Assembly: GCA_025200525.1 (NCBI GenBank)
Contig: CM045761.1
Span: 94,898,182 to 94,962,181 of the forward strand
DNA: 64,000 bases
Direction of reading: 5' to 3'
DNA from: Camellia lanceoleosa
Taxonomy: Eukaryota > Streptophyta > Magnoliopsida > Ericales > Theaceae
Under the pieces are notes generated by a model. That model searched no databases and had not been told where the DNA came from. It saw only the letters and a program-made list of their open reading frames with translations. This document shows, piece by piece, positions 1-12,431 of this stretch. Position 1 is the first letter of the stretch; every line of letters starts with the position of its first letter. The position numbers and the translations under genes are program-made.

Positions 1-344
1 AATATAAACTTTAATCTTCAATCTTCATAATTCCTTTGAGACAAAAAGTGTCAAAGAATAAAGTAATGAAAAGATAAGCAATTGTCTATATATTGCATCT
101 CAATATAGTAAGAAAATGTGTTGAGTATATGAAAAAATTACCAATGAGAAAATGGATATTAGAGATCAATTATAGCATCAACATTATAGGTTGAACTTGA
201 AGATGAGCTTGACTCCAAAGTACCTAATTAGGAGTCAACAAGAGAAGATTAATAAAACTTACATTAGAAAATGAACAATGCAAATAAAAATGAAAATAAA
301 TAAATTCTCATATTACCCGAGTCATATTGTTCAAATTCCTCCAT
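1..344. other. AT-rich sequence, no gene seen
   Basis: No coding similarity, tRNA or repeat was recognised. It lies directly downstream of the C-terminal end of the hAT relic and may be its 3' flank, but no terminal inverted repeat was found. Confidence 0.4.
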
Positions 345-1505
345 ATCATTCATCGCCTTTCGAAGAGAAATTGGAAGGTTGCTTCGAAGCCAATTTTGAG
401 TACATACAAGAGCTTCAACCATAGAAGGCGAGAGTGAACTACAAAATAGGTCAATAATATGCCCCCCGTACTAAAAGCCGACTTTGACGTAACGGTAGAA
501 ATAAGCGTGGCCAACACATTCCTTGCAAGTTGTGATAACACCCTATATTTGGTTGCATTCACCTTCCAGTAATCCAAAATCTCAAATGTTTGATTCTTTA
601 CAAAATGTTAACCTCAGATAAATATTGTTCCAATTCTGACTTAAATCCACTAGTGCATCACCCCTCCAAATATGAATTAAATAGGGAGTCAACCAAAGAA
701 TAGGGATCATCATCATCATCAACTTCCACTATATTCACAACTTCACTCACACTTGGAAGTTTCTCATATGAAGGATAAAGTGTGACATAATGGCTATACA
801 AACGACTCAAACAACTCTTAACCTTGTCTACCATATCTTCCACCTTCTTATTATCTCCAACAAATAAATTTGAAAAACAAAACTCTAAGTATGTCATTTT
901 TTAAGTAGGATCAAGAACAACCGCAACATACAATAACAAATTGATCTTACTTCCATCCCCTCAATACTTGTTAAACTTTTGTTTCATAGTCTTTGCCATT
1001 GTGCTCAAAGTGTCATCCTCATCCAAAATTAATTGGTTAATTTTGCTTTTAATAACAAACATTTCTTTGTAAAAGGTATTGGAAGTAACAAAAAGAGACC
1101 CCGAAAATTTCTTAGTTGCAAGATAAAATAATTTTAGAAACCTCAAAAAAATTCTACATTTTTTCCAATCCAACTCATTCGGACTTCTCCTTGTGCCACC
1201 ATCAACATCCTTGAAATAAGGTTCAAAGTTGGAATCCACAAACTTCAATCGGTTAAAAGCCTTCTCATACTTTTCGGTGGCCTCTAACATCAAATAGGTA
1301 GAGTTCCACCTAGTTGGTACATCTAAGCATACAAGAGCTTTTGAATCAAGTTTGAGTGTGGCCGCACACTTCTTAAAAACATCATGCCTATGAGGAGAAG
1401 ACCTCACATATCTCACTACAAGTTCAATGTTGGCAATAGAATCGTCCATTTCTTTCAACCCATCATCACTCACAACAAGATATTCCACCAATATTCTCTC
1501 AGTCA
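345..1505 (-). pseudogene. hAT transposase relic (RICESLEEPER/zf-BED type)
   Basis: This is a decayed transposase of the hAT superfamily, a cut-and-paste DNA transposase family. Read on the - strand, the segment near 1250-1480 has VRYVRSSP followed by CLDVPTRWNSTYLMLEATEK, the typical conserved block of plant RICESLEEPER-like proteins. The segment 658-897 continues the mid region with an acidic stretch (DDDDDPY). The segment 350-577 has DYWKVNATKYRVLSQLARNV and SAFSTGG, the C-terminal dimerisation domain. After SAFSTGG the expected frame is lost, so a frameshift lies near 460. The N-terminal BED zinc finger and the first catalytic region are absent; similarity ends near 1505, where unrelated sequence begins. 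No TIRs or 8-bp target duplication were located, so the element limits are unknown. Not functional. Confidence 0.85.
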
Positions 1506-1835
1506 ATGCGACGACGGTTGGTGCTACTACCTGAAGGTGAAAAGAGGTCAAGAGAAGATCGTCAAGAGAACACCAGATAAAGACTTGCACAATGATGACC
1601 TTCTTTAGGTCTCTGGCAATTATAAGGACCAAAAGTCCCTGGTACCGAGCCATGACATTAATCGTAACAAGGGGAAAGCCAGTATAAGTAGAATGGTTTA
1701 CTTTTCATATTTTAGTAATTTTGATGCCCCAACGCCGAGCTAATTGTTCTCTTATTTTCCAGATCTGAACCTTCTAAAGGAGAGCTATGCATATGCAAAC
1801 CAAGATACTCTTCACGCCGATTGAGATACTAACAA
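1506..1835. other. Junction between hAT relic and Tat aORF region
   Basis: About 330 bp without a recognisable product. It probably holds the 5' side of the Tat antisense ORF or part of the lost 3' LTR of element C, but nothing supports a precise call. Confidence 0.3.
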
Positions 1836-3130
1836 TTGGACTGGACCGATCTACTCATCTTTAAGCTGACCTATCGATACAACAGGAAATGGAAGAGCAA
1901 AGTAACAAACTTTCTCCTTGAGCTGTCGTCTGAACTAGATCCTAGCCTACCAGAGATCAATATGATTTCCCTAACTGAGGAGCAAGAAATGGCCAAGAAG
2001 AGAGTCGTACGAGCCCTCATCACCGACCAAACCTCCACGATGCTTTCTAATGCTTAGATCGAGTAGCGTCCTGCTGAACAAAGGAGGTCGGTCGTGATTG
2101 CCCTGCTAACAGCTAGGGCTTTCTCATCTCAGCTTAGCAAAAGGGCCCAAACTGTGTCCACTGAACAACATTTGGTGGACGAAGAAGACACCGAGCAACA
2201 GACTACTAAACTGCTTGACCGTAAAATGCCTTTAAAAGAAAGCTAGGCTAAGTGGGGCTACCCCATCTACCCTATAGTGTAGGCACCGACTTTGACTTAC
2301 AAGGGTTGAGCTGTGACCACTAAAGACTCAGTTTGTGCCGATAAGGGTCGTAATTTGGCCTTCAATCTGGCCAAGAGTCTCTGCCTTCCTACCGACATGG
2401 AGAGGCATGAGCAGCTAACCGAGCTAAAGGCAATTTGGTTGGCCACAAAGTTGTTGGTTCTGGTGAGTGTCACACCTCCACTCATTCTATTACCATCTTC
2501 TTATTCAATCTTCCTAACCTCCAGTGTGCTTTGTAGGCCGTGTAGAAGGATCAAGAAGCACGCCAACGCATGCTCAACGTGAGAAAGGTTGCCAAAGCGG
2601 CCATTATGGATAACGCTGCCAAGGACGCTAAGCTAAAAGAACTAAAGGCACAACTGGATGAGGTAAGCACTGCGCGTGACCAGCTGGCTGAGCAAGTATG
2701 CACGGTTGAGGAGGACGAACAAAAGGCCTTGGATGACAAAAAGAATAGGTATTTGCGCGATCTAAATAAGGTCAAGGATACCAAAAAAGTCGAGATCAAA
2801 GTGTTGGAGAAGAAGATGGAGGATGTCAAGGACCGAGGCTTTCGTCAAAGGTGAACAAGCTTAAGTTCAACAATGTGAGGCTACCAAGGATATCTTCTTC
2901 AAGTACGGTTGGAAGGCTGCAGTATAGGAGCTTGGCCAGACCCCTGACTTAGAGGTATTTCTGAATCCACCCCTCACTTTATCCCAAGTTGCATGGTGGC
3001 GTATGCCAGCGCCGTGCAGCAAAAATTCCTAGAGATGGATGAAGATAGTCCAGCGACCAACGGTCTTGCCTTAGCTGCTACTAATCAAACATTCCAGCCA
3101 ACTTCTCTAGCTCGGCCATAAGTGACCAGC
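1836..3130 (+). pseudogene. Tat antisense ORF (aORF), coiled-coil C-terminal part
   Basis: The function is unknown. This resembles the C-terminal half of the extra ORFs that Tat-lineage elements carry antisense to pol. The coding trace runs through 1836-2057 (LTYRYNRKWKSKV) and 2070-2465 with stops, to a Lys/Glu/Ala-rich heptad region (2570-2850; LKELKAQLDEVSTARDQLAE) that predicts a coiled coil. A tail near 2875-2960 (FFKYGWKAAVQELG) matches in style the FKHGWLKAL tail of the aORF at 52500 in element E. A plausible intron lies at 2466-2538: GTGAGT after GGTTCTG, and TTTGTAG before GCCGTG. Stops at 2055, 2066 and 2244 and a frameshift near 2835 show it is dead. The N-terminal conserved domain is not present. 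Confidence 0.65.
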
Positions 3131-3439
3131 AAGATTCCACTGAGCATCATCATCGATAAGGACGTCACCTAACCATTAAAGATGGTGTTGGCGCTGCGCT
3201 AAATCCAAATGAAACCGGCACCCCAACCGAGTTGGGTGATCTTCCATGTGACCAAGCTATAAATTGCTTCTAGTTTTGCATTTTGTTTTTTTTGTTTTTT
3301 GTTTTCTTTTTCTTTTTCTCCTTTTCTTTTGCTATGTAACCGGGTGCCCTACTTTTGTAATTACTTTCACATTAATGAAAATTATAACTTTTTGCAAGCC
3401 CAATGTGTTTTGGCATTACCATCAAGTTTGAATGCATAT
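3131..3439. other. 3' flank of aORF, T-rich
   Basis: Contains a T-rich run at about 3283-3335 and AATGAAAATTATAAC downstream, as expected for the 3' end of the aORF transcript. No gene seen. Confidence 0.35.
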
Positions 3440-3874
3440 TTTCCCGAACTAATCAGCTTGGCAAAGATTTCAGAGTTGGTTAATCCCGCCAACCCACTTT
3501 GTCTGGCTAACCAGCTCAATCAAAGAATTCAGAAAGTTGCTAAATCCTACGAACCCACTTTGTCGAGCTATCTAGCTCGGTCAAAGATTTCCCCAGAGTT
3601 GGTCAATCTTACCAACTCACTTTGCCAAGCTAACCAACTCGGTCAATGAATTCAAGAAGTTGATCAATCTTGTCAACCCATTTTGTCGAGCTAACTAGCT
3701 CAGTCAATGAATTCAAGAAATTGATCAATCTTGCTAACCCATTTTGCCGAGCTAACCAGCTCAGTCAAAGAATCCAAAGAGTTGGTTAATCCTGCCAACC
3801 CACTTTGCCGAGCTAACCAGTTGGGCAAAGATTTTCCAAAGAGTTGGTCAATCTTGCCAACCCACTTTGCCAAT
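3440..3874 (+). repeat. Minisatellite, about 60-bp unit (left half)
   Basis: About seven imperfect units built around ccaacccactttgccgag, then ctaaccagctcggtcaaag. Each good unit includes an inverted repeat CCGAGCT-AACC-AGCTCGG that could form a 7-bp hairpin stem. The array continues after the solo LTR at 6917. It lies between the 3' ends of the aORF and pol of element C, where Tat elements often carry tandem repeats. Confidence 0.85.
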
Positions 3875-6800
3875 TGTAAGTGGCTTTTCATGCTCATCAA
3901 AGAGGTTTAGTCTCCTCGGGTACAATAGCTCTATAGCTCGGACTCCTGTGGTTCTGAATTTGGTTTCACAAGTTCAATGTGAAATAGATACAAAAAAAAA
4001 AAACAAATGAGAGTCCAAATCTGACAAATTCTAGAAAATCCATTAATCATCAGAGATGCCCAAAATGGACTGCATTGCCAGATTTCAGAGTCGCCACCTA
4101 AATATTTTTGAAAAATTTAGGAAATCCGTGACTCGTGCCAAAGGCCACTTATCCGTCATAACCAAAGTTGTCTCAGTTCGGGAACTTAGGTATAAGAGGG
4201 AAAAAGTCATGAATTGAGCACCCCGCTTACCCGATCAAAGATCGGCCTCTACTAATGATGATGTGAATTTTATCAACATTATATGCTCTTGTTTTGATTT
4301 TATTATGCTAACTTACTATGCGAGGCACACAAGTATAGATTGTTTCGCTTGCTTTGGAAATGACTTAATTTTATGTAATGATTTTAAAAGAGTTTTTGAG
4401 TGTACACAACTCAAAAGGAAAGAAATGAGCTCGTACATACATTTGATCAAATTCATCCCCAAGGCATTTGAATAGTTCATTTTGAGTAAGCACGTAGCCT
4501 CATGCTAAAATGCTAAGCATGGCAACAATTACACACATGAATATGCCAAAGAAAAAAATGCTCACCCAGTACTCCGAGGTAAGCCAAAGAAAAAGAATGT
4601 AATTAGAAAAATGCATGACCCTATCAATGAACATGATTAATGCAACACATGCAAGAATGCAACTATTAGGTTCGACTTATTATCTCATATGGATTAACTC
4701 AAAGCATGCGGTAACGCACGTATTCAAACAAGTAGGAAATGACAATGATATTAAAAAATGATGAACCGAACCTTAATACAAGCAAAAATGGATGCAAAGC
4801 ATGGTAATGATATGAAACGAAAACATGATACTACATACAACCATAATAAGCATATAATAAAAGGGAGAAAGAAATGGGGTTTGGAAGACATACATCATAT
4901 ATTACAAATTTGCCCTCGCACAAGGGGGTTTGAATGTCCTAATTAACAAATTATTACGAGCACAAATGAACTACCTAATTATTACAAAACACGAATGAAA
5001 GTGACTAATTAATTAGAAATATGAATCAAAGCGGCTAATCTAAAGGAATTAAACGAAAGGCGAGGAATCATATGCGCATGGGCAAGAATATCCTCTGGAA
5101 ACCCCCTCCGCTCACTGCCAGAATTTGCTTTGTTTTGCTAACAACAGTCCTCTGTGTGTACACTCTGAAGCACAGCCGAACCACAATGCGGCCTGGTCAG
5201 ATCAAATTAAATACGGCCGTGCCTCAGTTTGGCCCAAAACTTGTTTTGTTTTGATGAAAAGCCACCACTGTCATTCAAACAAAGTGGTCGGCCACCTTAC
5301 TGAACTGGTCGGCCGTACAAGATTGTGGCCAACCGGCCACTGCTGCTGGAGAAAGACCTGTTGTAACAAAACTGGAACGAAGCAAAACAGAAGGTTTTCA
5401 AAAGATGTTCATTCTTCCTTCTTTCTCCTGCCATGAAAAATTCTCAAGGAGAGAGTAGGTTTCCTTCACAAATTATCAAACATCCCAAGGGTATTTAAAT
5501 GATGATTATTAAAGCAACGGGATGGCAATTAATGGCTACAAAGCTAACTAAAACTAACTATGAAAGGTGCAATCAAAGACATGGCCAAAACCCGCTGACT
5601 CTCATGGAAAACAAGACCAAGTGAATACTCAAGCTTAGAGAGAATAGGTTTAGACGGAGCCATTCTTGGAGGCAAAGCTTATGCACAAAAGGTTCCATCA
5701 TTAGGAAAACCAAAAGGCTCTTCTCCCTACTCATGGAAGATGGATTGAAACCTCCATTTCCATGCTTCAAAGGAACTAGAAGAGAGTCTCTAATAGTCTT
5801 GATGAAAGAGCTCTCATATAGCTTTGAAGCAAAAGCGAAACTAAACTATGTAAAAGCAAGAAATGAAAGCTATGGAGAAATGAGTGCAAGCTCATTTTCC
5901 TACTCATGAAACATAGATGAAACATCCATTTTCCATGCTACAAAGAAGGAACTAGAACAGAGCTTCGCAATAGCTTCCAAGAAGATAGATAGAAGACAAG
6001 ATTCAAACTATATATATAAGCTTTAAACACATATACACAGTTCATATTTAATCAAAATCTACCTAAAACAGTGCTAAAAATGAAAGAAAAAAAAGCAAAA
6101 ACATGAAAATAACAAGAGAGCAATACTAGAGAACAAGCCTATGGAAGGGTGGCTAACCCTTCCACTTTCAACAAGATTTAAATCACATTTTAAAGCCTAA
6201 AATACTCTGAAAAATTAGTATTAAAATGATGAACAAGAAATTATGTAATGAAAATCAACCCCTAAAGAAGAGGAAGAACTTCCTGGTTCACAAACCACAA
6301 TCTAAACACTCTTAAGTATCTAAAATTGTGTTCAAAATCTCAGCAAAAGGCTTCAAATTCAAGCTTCAATGGTGTATCTATAGTGTATCTATATCAAGAG
6401 GGTGAAGAAAAGCTTTGGGCAATTGTCTAAGCTTTTAGAAAAATGTTCTAACCCTAAATTCAGAGAGAATGTGCTGTTTTTATAAAATTTCCACCGTCTT
6501 TCAACGTAAATATCTTCAAAGGAGAGTAGCTGGCCAAATCTCGTGCATAGGAACAACTGACTGCTGCAAAATATATGCTTCGCTGAACATGGCCGGCTGA
6601 CCAATGCATTGTACAGCCAGCCCAAAAAAGTGGCATGTCGGTCATTTTTTATTTTGTTGCTACTGAAAGCCAGCCGAGCCCAAATACAGACAGCTAGGCT
6701 AATATACAAACGGTCGAGTTCTAAATGTTTGAAAATAGGATTTTTAAAGGGTCTAAAACATTTTAGTCAAAATGGGGTGTAAGCTTGGGATTAGAAGCTG

Positions 6801-6916
6801 AAAACTGAATGCTTTTGTTGAAGATTCAAAAGATTACATAGTTATAACATTTCATCATCGAGTGTTCTAAATGAAGCACCCAAGTCTTAAGGGCGGTCAA
6901 AAGTGGGGTATTAACA
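3875..6916 (-). mobile_element. Ogre-like solo LTR S1 in the minisatellite
   Basis: In its own orientation it starts TGTTAATACCCCACTTTTGA and ends CCACTTACA (TG...CA). The flanks are ccaat (3870-3874) and ccaag (6917-6921), a 5-bp target duplication with one mismatch. Minisatellite sequence of the same family lies on both sides, which shows a clean insertion. The sequence is homologous to the LTRs of element B: it shares the TTGACCG start, the CACTCGATGATG block, a region with GTCGCCACCTAAATATTTT, and GGCC-rich islands at 5205-5345 and 6588-6720. No internal region is present, so the element was lost by LTR-LTR recombination. ORFs inside are not genes. Confidence 0.85.
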
Positions 6917-7125
6917 CCAAGCTAACCAGCCGAACAAAGATTTTTCAAAGAGTTAATCAATCCTACCGACCCACTTTGCTAAGCTAAATAGTTAGGCAAA
7001 GATTTTCCAAAGAGTTAGTCAATCTTGCCAACTCACTTTGCTGAGCTAACAAACTTGGTCAAAGATTTTCAAAGAGTTGTTCAATTCGCTTTGCCGAGCT
7101 AACCAGCTTGACAATAACTTGAGAT
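6917..7125 (+). repeat. Minisatellite, about 60-bp unit (right half)
   Basis: About three more units of the array at 3440-3874 (actttgctaagctaa, gagttagtcaatcttgccaa), separated from it only by solo LTR S1. Ends shortly before the integrase C-terminus of element C. Confidence 0.85.
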
Positions 7126-7304
7126 TTTGGACTGAAGCGGTACAAACACAATAAAACTACAACAAGACAAGGTTTGAAAAATAATTATACTTATTTTATT
7201 AATGTCGACCAAAAAGAAGGAAAAATTACAAGTGCTAAAACTAAAAGTAAAATAAGTTCGAATTGATTGTATTCCACGACCTTGGATTAACGCTCCCTCT
7301 CTCT

Positions 7305-8545
7305 TCATTCTTCTACAAGGTCTAATTCCAAGGTTATAGCCTCCCCGTTCAAGTCTGGGTCAAAATTCCCACTTTTGATGGTAGGGAGGCCGACTTCCAA
7401 TGGGATCACTGCTTCCATGCCATAAGCGAAGACGAATGGTGTTTTCTCGGTTGATTGCCTTGGTGTGGTTCGGTAGGCCCACAAAACATGGGGGAGTTCT
7501 TCAACCCACTTCCCTTTTGCCTTTTCTAACCTCTTCTTCAAGCCATCTAAGATCACCTTGTTCAATGCTTCGAACTAACCATTGGCTTGAGGGTATGCCG
7601 ATGTGGAGTTGTAGAACTCTATCTTGTGCTCTTAACAAAAGCCTCTGAAAATTCTTTTTGTCAAACTTAGTGTCATTTTCTGGTATCAAAGCCTTGGAGA
7701 TTCCAAACAGAGTTATGATATTCTACCAAACAAACTTGTTAACGTCTTTTTCTTTGATGGAAACAAGTGCCTCTGCTTCAACCTATTATATGAAGTAGTC
7801 TATCGCCGTAATGAAGAATTTCCTATTGCTCGGTGTAGTTAGGAGTGGGCCCACTATGTCTAATCTCTACATTGCAAAGGGCTAAGGGTTGGTTAAAGGT
7901 AAAAGTTCTCTAGCTAGTTGGTGGATTGGATGTGTAAACTTCTGGCATTTTTTGCACTTCTTGACATACTTCTCTGCGTCTACCTGCATTCATAGCCACT
8001 AATACTCTTGTGAGATATCTCGGTAGGCCAAAAATTTCCCCCCATTGATGACTTCCGCAAATTCCTTCATGAATTTTGAACAAAAAGGCCTTAACCTTGC
8101 TAGGGTGCACATACTTCAAGTATGGCCCAGTGAAAGACTTTTTATACAATGCCAGAGATGTAGAAAGCCAAAATTGTTGTGATTTTTCTTGAATCTTATT
8201 CGCCTCCTTCTTGTCATCTGGCGAAATTCGGTCTTTTAAAAAAGTGATGATGGGGTCTATCCATAAAGGTCCTAGCTCAGTGCACAATACTTCTACTACT
8301 TCAGGTTCTTTAATACTTGGTCTTGGTAGGAAGCTGATTAGCAAAGGGTTTGGAATAGAAATGTTTGACATTGATATGAATCCAGCCAATTCTTCCATCT
8401 TGCTATTGTCATTTCAGCCAATCTGTTCTATCTTGACAACTTTAAACTTCTTGATTTTTGTTCTGACTAGCTCTTGATACTTGGCCATTCTGTCGTCATT
8501 CACTTCATACTTCCTAGATATTTGGTTAACCACATATTGAGAGTG
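7305..8545 (-). pseudogene. Element C integrase and archaeal-type RNase H C-terminal part
   Basis: Read on -, 8545-8414 gives QYVVNQISRKYEVNDDRMAK, the C-terminal half of the archaeal-type RNase H (aRNH) of Tat elements. The segment 8398-7910 gives the linker (LGPLWIDPIITFLKDRISPD) and the integrase zinc-binding N-terminus (KIHEGICGSH). The rve core is broken: ENDTKFDKKNFQRLL near 7680, then EALNKVILDGLKKRLEKAKG at 7565, then the C-terminal LWAYRTTPRQSTEKTPF and GMEAVIPLEVGLPT. Frameshifts near 7630 and 7850 and stops in the core make it inactive. The second catalytic Asp region reads PENDTKF where SDNDTQF is seen in element E, so one catalytic context is also altered. Solo LTR S2 separates it from the N-terminal half of aRNH at 12432. 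Confidence 0.85.
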
Positions 8546-11500
8546 TGTAGGCACCCCATTTTTGACCGTAGACTTGGATGTTCTTGCAAGGAACATCCAG
8601 CAACAAGTTTGACTGCTCGTCAAGTACTCAACTTTTACGACGGAATGCTCTAGGTTTGATCTTTCCAGACCTTATTTCCATTATGTCTCATATTTGGACC
8701 ATGTGTTGATCTTTGCATAGTGGTGTTCTAGGTGGCCTGCCGGCCATGGAATAGGGCCGCCGTCCATGGGATTTGCCCTGCCGGCCATCAATGGGCCCTA
8801 CCGGCCATCAATGAGGCAGTGTCGGCCACCACTGATGACAGGTCCGCCACCACTGTTTCAACAGATATTTTTCTGATATTTTTGAGCCAGCTGTTTGCAG
8901 GATAAACCGTCTACACCCACGTGGATGGCTAGATCTCTTCAAGGCTCCTTTGTATCTTATATATATATATATATATAAGCTATCTATATGCATGCAAAAG
9001 GTTACAAGAATTGAGTTGAGCTAAATTTCTCTCTCCCTCTCTAGAGTCCTCTTTCTATATTTTAGGCTTGAAAGTGGTCTTTCTCTACAAATTTGCACTA
9101 GCACTCTTAGCCAAACACCCTCATATTGGAGCTGAGGTCTCTTGAGGCTTGGTTTGAGGGCTCAAAGTTGGTTTTAGCTCAAGAAAGTTGTTGATTTGTT
9201 GCTGTGCTTCAAAGGTAATCACTTTACTCTCTTAAGCTTTGTTTTTGTACATTGGTTTGGCCAACCTTACATGCTATTTTTGGCCTAGTTATCAACTACA
9301 AAAACCTCTATTTTTGAGTGTTGAAAATGGTTGTTTGAGGCCCTTTTAGGACTTATTGGCCAAGCTTTGTGCCATGTTTAAAAGCTTTTAAAACAATCTC
9401 TTTTTGGCCTTTTAACCATTGAAATCCAGGGGATTTTTAGTGGCAAAAACTTGGTTTTGAGGACCAAAATAGGAGGGGGTGGCCTCCCCTCCTTGTTTCT
9501 CCTTTGCATGTGTTGACGGCTTAGTAGTTGAGCATGATTTTCTACCATCTCTTGACTTGATCTAAGCATGTTTTTGTGACTTTTTAAACATGTTTTAGCT
9601 CTGTGTTGGGCTAGTTTGGCCACTTCTTGCATGCTTTTTACACTTGTAGTGTAATCTTGCTCACTAGCCTTGCATGCTTGATGTTTTAGCTCATTATACT
9701 AGCATGTGTTGGCTTCACTCCAGCATGTTTTTGGCCTTTATTTAGCATGCTCTAGCTCTTTTTTGAATAGCTTTGGTCATGCATTTCTTGCTTTGTATAG
9801 CCATAGTGTAAATGCCCTTGACTAGCTTTGACTTCTAAGGCCATTAGCATGTTGTGCTTGTGTTGATTGCATGATTTGGCATCATTTAGCATGTGATTTC
9901 AAAGCATATTTCTCCATCACACACTCACATATATCACTCCTTCATGATGTTAGAGAGTTGTGCCTTATGCATTGTTTGTGAGCCAATGCATGAACATGTT
10001 TTTCTTGCCTTTCATGCTACCATCTCAGTACATTTTGGCCACTGTTTTGGCATGTTTGAGGTTTTTCCGTGATTGGTTTGGCCATTTGAGCATTGTATTG
10101 CATGGTCCTAGTGTTGTGTCCTTCACTAGCCTTAATGCTTAAGTCTCTTAACATGTTGTACATGAGTTGTTTGCATGTTAGAGTTGTTTTTCATGCCATT
10201 CTAGCACTGAAATTCTGCCATCTCCCTCACTTCTTCATCTTTTGATATGTTTTGAAGTTTGGTTAGTCTTCAAGTTGTGCTTAAGTCATGGGATTGAGGC
10301 TTATGCTTAAATGGCTTTAATCCTCTTTTAAGGGTTCCTCCTAGTCAAAGGCATGGCTTCTCTCATGTCTTAAGCATCTTTTGATTGGTTTCCCTCTCAT
10401 TAGAGGACTTTCACATTGGACAATCCGGTTAATGAATGGCTCAGTAATGTAAAATGTGCAAACAAGAATCAAATCAAGTAAAACATGCCAAGATAAGCAT
10501 TGTTGTGTGCATTGCATTGTGTTCAATCGGACGTTATATTGAACACAAGGTGGATTGGTCCATTTTATACTCAAGTGATGAAAATGTGCCAATCTTCCTT
10601 TGTCTCCATTACCTTTGATTATCCATGATAAGGTAGTGGTCCTAGAGTCTTAATTGTTATGCATTTATTGAACTTGTGCAAGTTGGATCCTTGGCCATCA
10701 TGCATTGAAAATGCTTGATTGGTGGCTTTAGATCCAATGGTGCCTCTCCCTTGATGTTTTGAGATGATATGGAGTGGCACAGTACATACATGCCCTAGGG
10801 AGACCCTCCATTTCCTCTGTTTTGTGCTCTATTGCAGTTTGGTGTCATAGCACACCAGTGGCCGACAGTGCCACACTGATGACCGGCACCCTTTCATTTT
10901 TGGCTGGCAGAGGCCCATCCTTGGCCGACAGCCACCATTCATGGCCAGCAGGCCACTGGTGCACTCCCCAGCATTGTTTTGGTAAGGTTTAGCAACAAGT
11001 CCTTGAAGATACCCTGCAAATAGAGCCTCTAAAGAGCAATTGGAGAGCTCTTCAGAATGGAAACTGAGGCATGCATGTTCAACTTCTTAGAGCAGAGCTG
11101 AGGCAGTACAAGTTTAGGGCTTTACTTGTTAGTTAGCTTGGTTTTGTAATTTAATTAATTTGTTAATTAGTTAAAGTGTTGTAATAATTAATTAGCTAAG
11201 TTAGCTAATTAGTTGTTTTGTAATAAGTAGCTTAGCTTAGCATAGCTTAGTTCTTACTTATTTAGACCCTCCTTCGAGAGGGCGCAATGTTGTAATAAGG
11301 GTGCATGTGTGTGTGCATGTCTTTCAACCCCACTTCTTTCTCCCTTTTATTTAACTGCTTTCGATGGTTAGTTTAGGGGCATATTTCAATTAGCATACCT
11401 TATGCTTCCATGCATGTATCATTCATTTGTCTTGCATGCACCGGGCTCGGCGCATCATTCAAACTGCATTGTATTTCAATACTTACTTGAATATGTGTTT

Positions 11501-12431
11501 TAAAGCATGTTATCAAGTTGCATTCATAAGCCATCTTAGGTAACCGAGCCTATTTAGTTGCATTTTTTCATGTGTTGCATTAGGCATTGTTAACATAGTT
11601 AGGATCATGCATGATTTCTAATTAGTTTTTTGTTTTGGCTTGAAGTACACTGTAAGTGTTTACGCTTTAGCATCCTTGCATGAGTGTGAGTGTTACCATG
11701 ATAGCATGCTTGCCATGAGGCTATTTGCTTATATGCTTAACTGCTTGAATGCATGTGGGTGAAGGCTTTATTGCTTGAATTGGGACAATTCATCAAATGC
11801 AAGCTTTAAGCCCATTTTTCGGAGTGGCAAAATCATGTTTTCAAGCCCACTTGAGAGTGGCAAATCCGTGTTTTAGCCTACTTGTGAGTAGCACTTTCAA
11901 ACCATTTAAAAAAAAAAAAAAAACATGAGTTATTTTGTTCCAATTCTCGTGATTGAGTCTATACTTGTATGTTGTACGCATCACATAGTAAGTTAGCTAA
12001 TAATCTGGATAAGAACACATGAGGTTTTTAAAACAACATATCATGCTTAGTAAAGGCCGATCCTTTGATCGGGCGAGCGGGGGTGCTCATTTCAGGACCT
12101 TCCCCTCTCGTACCCAAGTTCCCGAGCCGAGGCAACTTTGGTGATGACGGACATGTGGCCTTTGGCACGAGTCAAGGTTTCCTAAATTTCTCAAAAACAA
12201 AACATTTTGGTGGGGACTCTGTAATCTGGCAAAGCAATCTATGTTTGGCACTTTTTCATTCAAAATTGATTTTTCAAAACCAATTGCCGAATTTGGACTC
12301 TTTGGTGTTTATCAGTCTCACATTGCACTTTGTGAGATTAGATTTAGAACGTTGACAGGAGTCCAAACTGTAGTATGACAAAATTCGTGCCCTCTCCGAA
12401 AGGGAGGTGCGAGAAGGAAATCAGGTATGCA
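8546..12431 (+). mobile_element. Ogre-like solo LTR S2 inside aRNH of element C
   Basis: It starts TGTAGGCACCCCATTTTTGA and ends GGTATGCA. The flanks are gagtg (8541-8545) and gagtc (12432-12436), a 5-bp target duplication with one mismatch. The RNase H reading on either side joins as LMVYNDS / SQYVV, which independently confirms the insertion point. Homologous to B's LTRs over most of its length, including TTTGGACTCTTTGGTG and GTCCAAACTGTAGTA near its end. The last 60 bp differ from B's LTR end, so it is another subfamily. GGCC islands lie at 8732-8850 and 10850-10960. An A-tract is at about 11909-11924. No internal region remains. Confidence 0.87.
8917..8980 (+). promoter_or_regulatory. LTR promoter of S2: G-box and TATA tract
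   Basis: A palindromic G-box CCACGTGG (8917-8924) lies about 35 bp upstream of a long TATATA tract (8959-8977). The same arrangement (ACGTG core then TATA) occurs in B's LTR and in S3. Transcription would run to the right. Confidence 0.6.
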
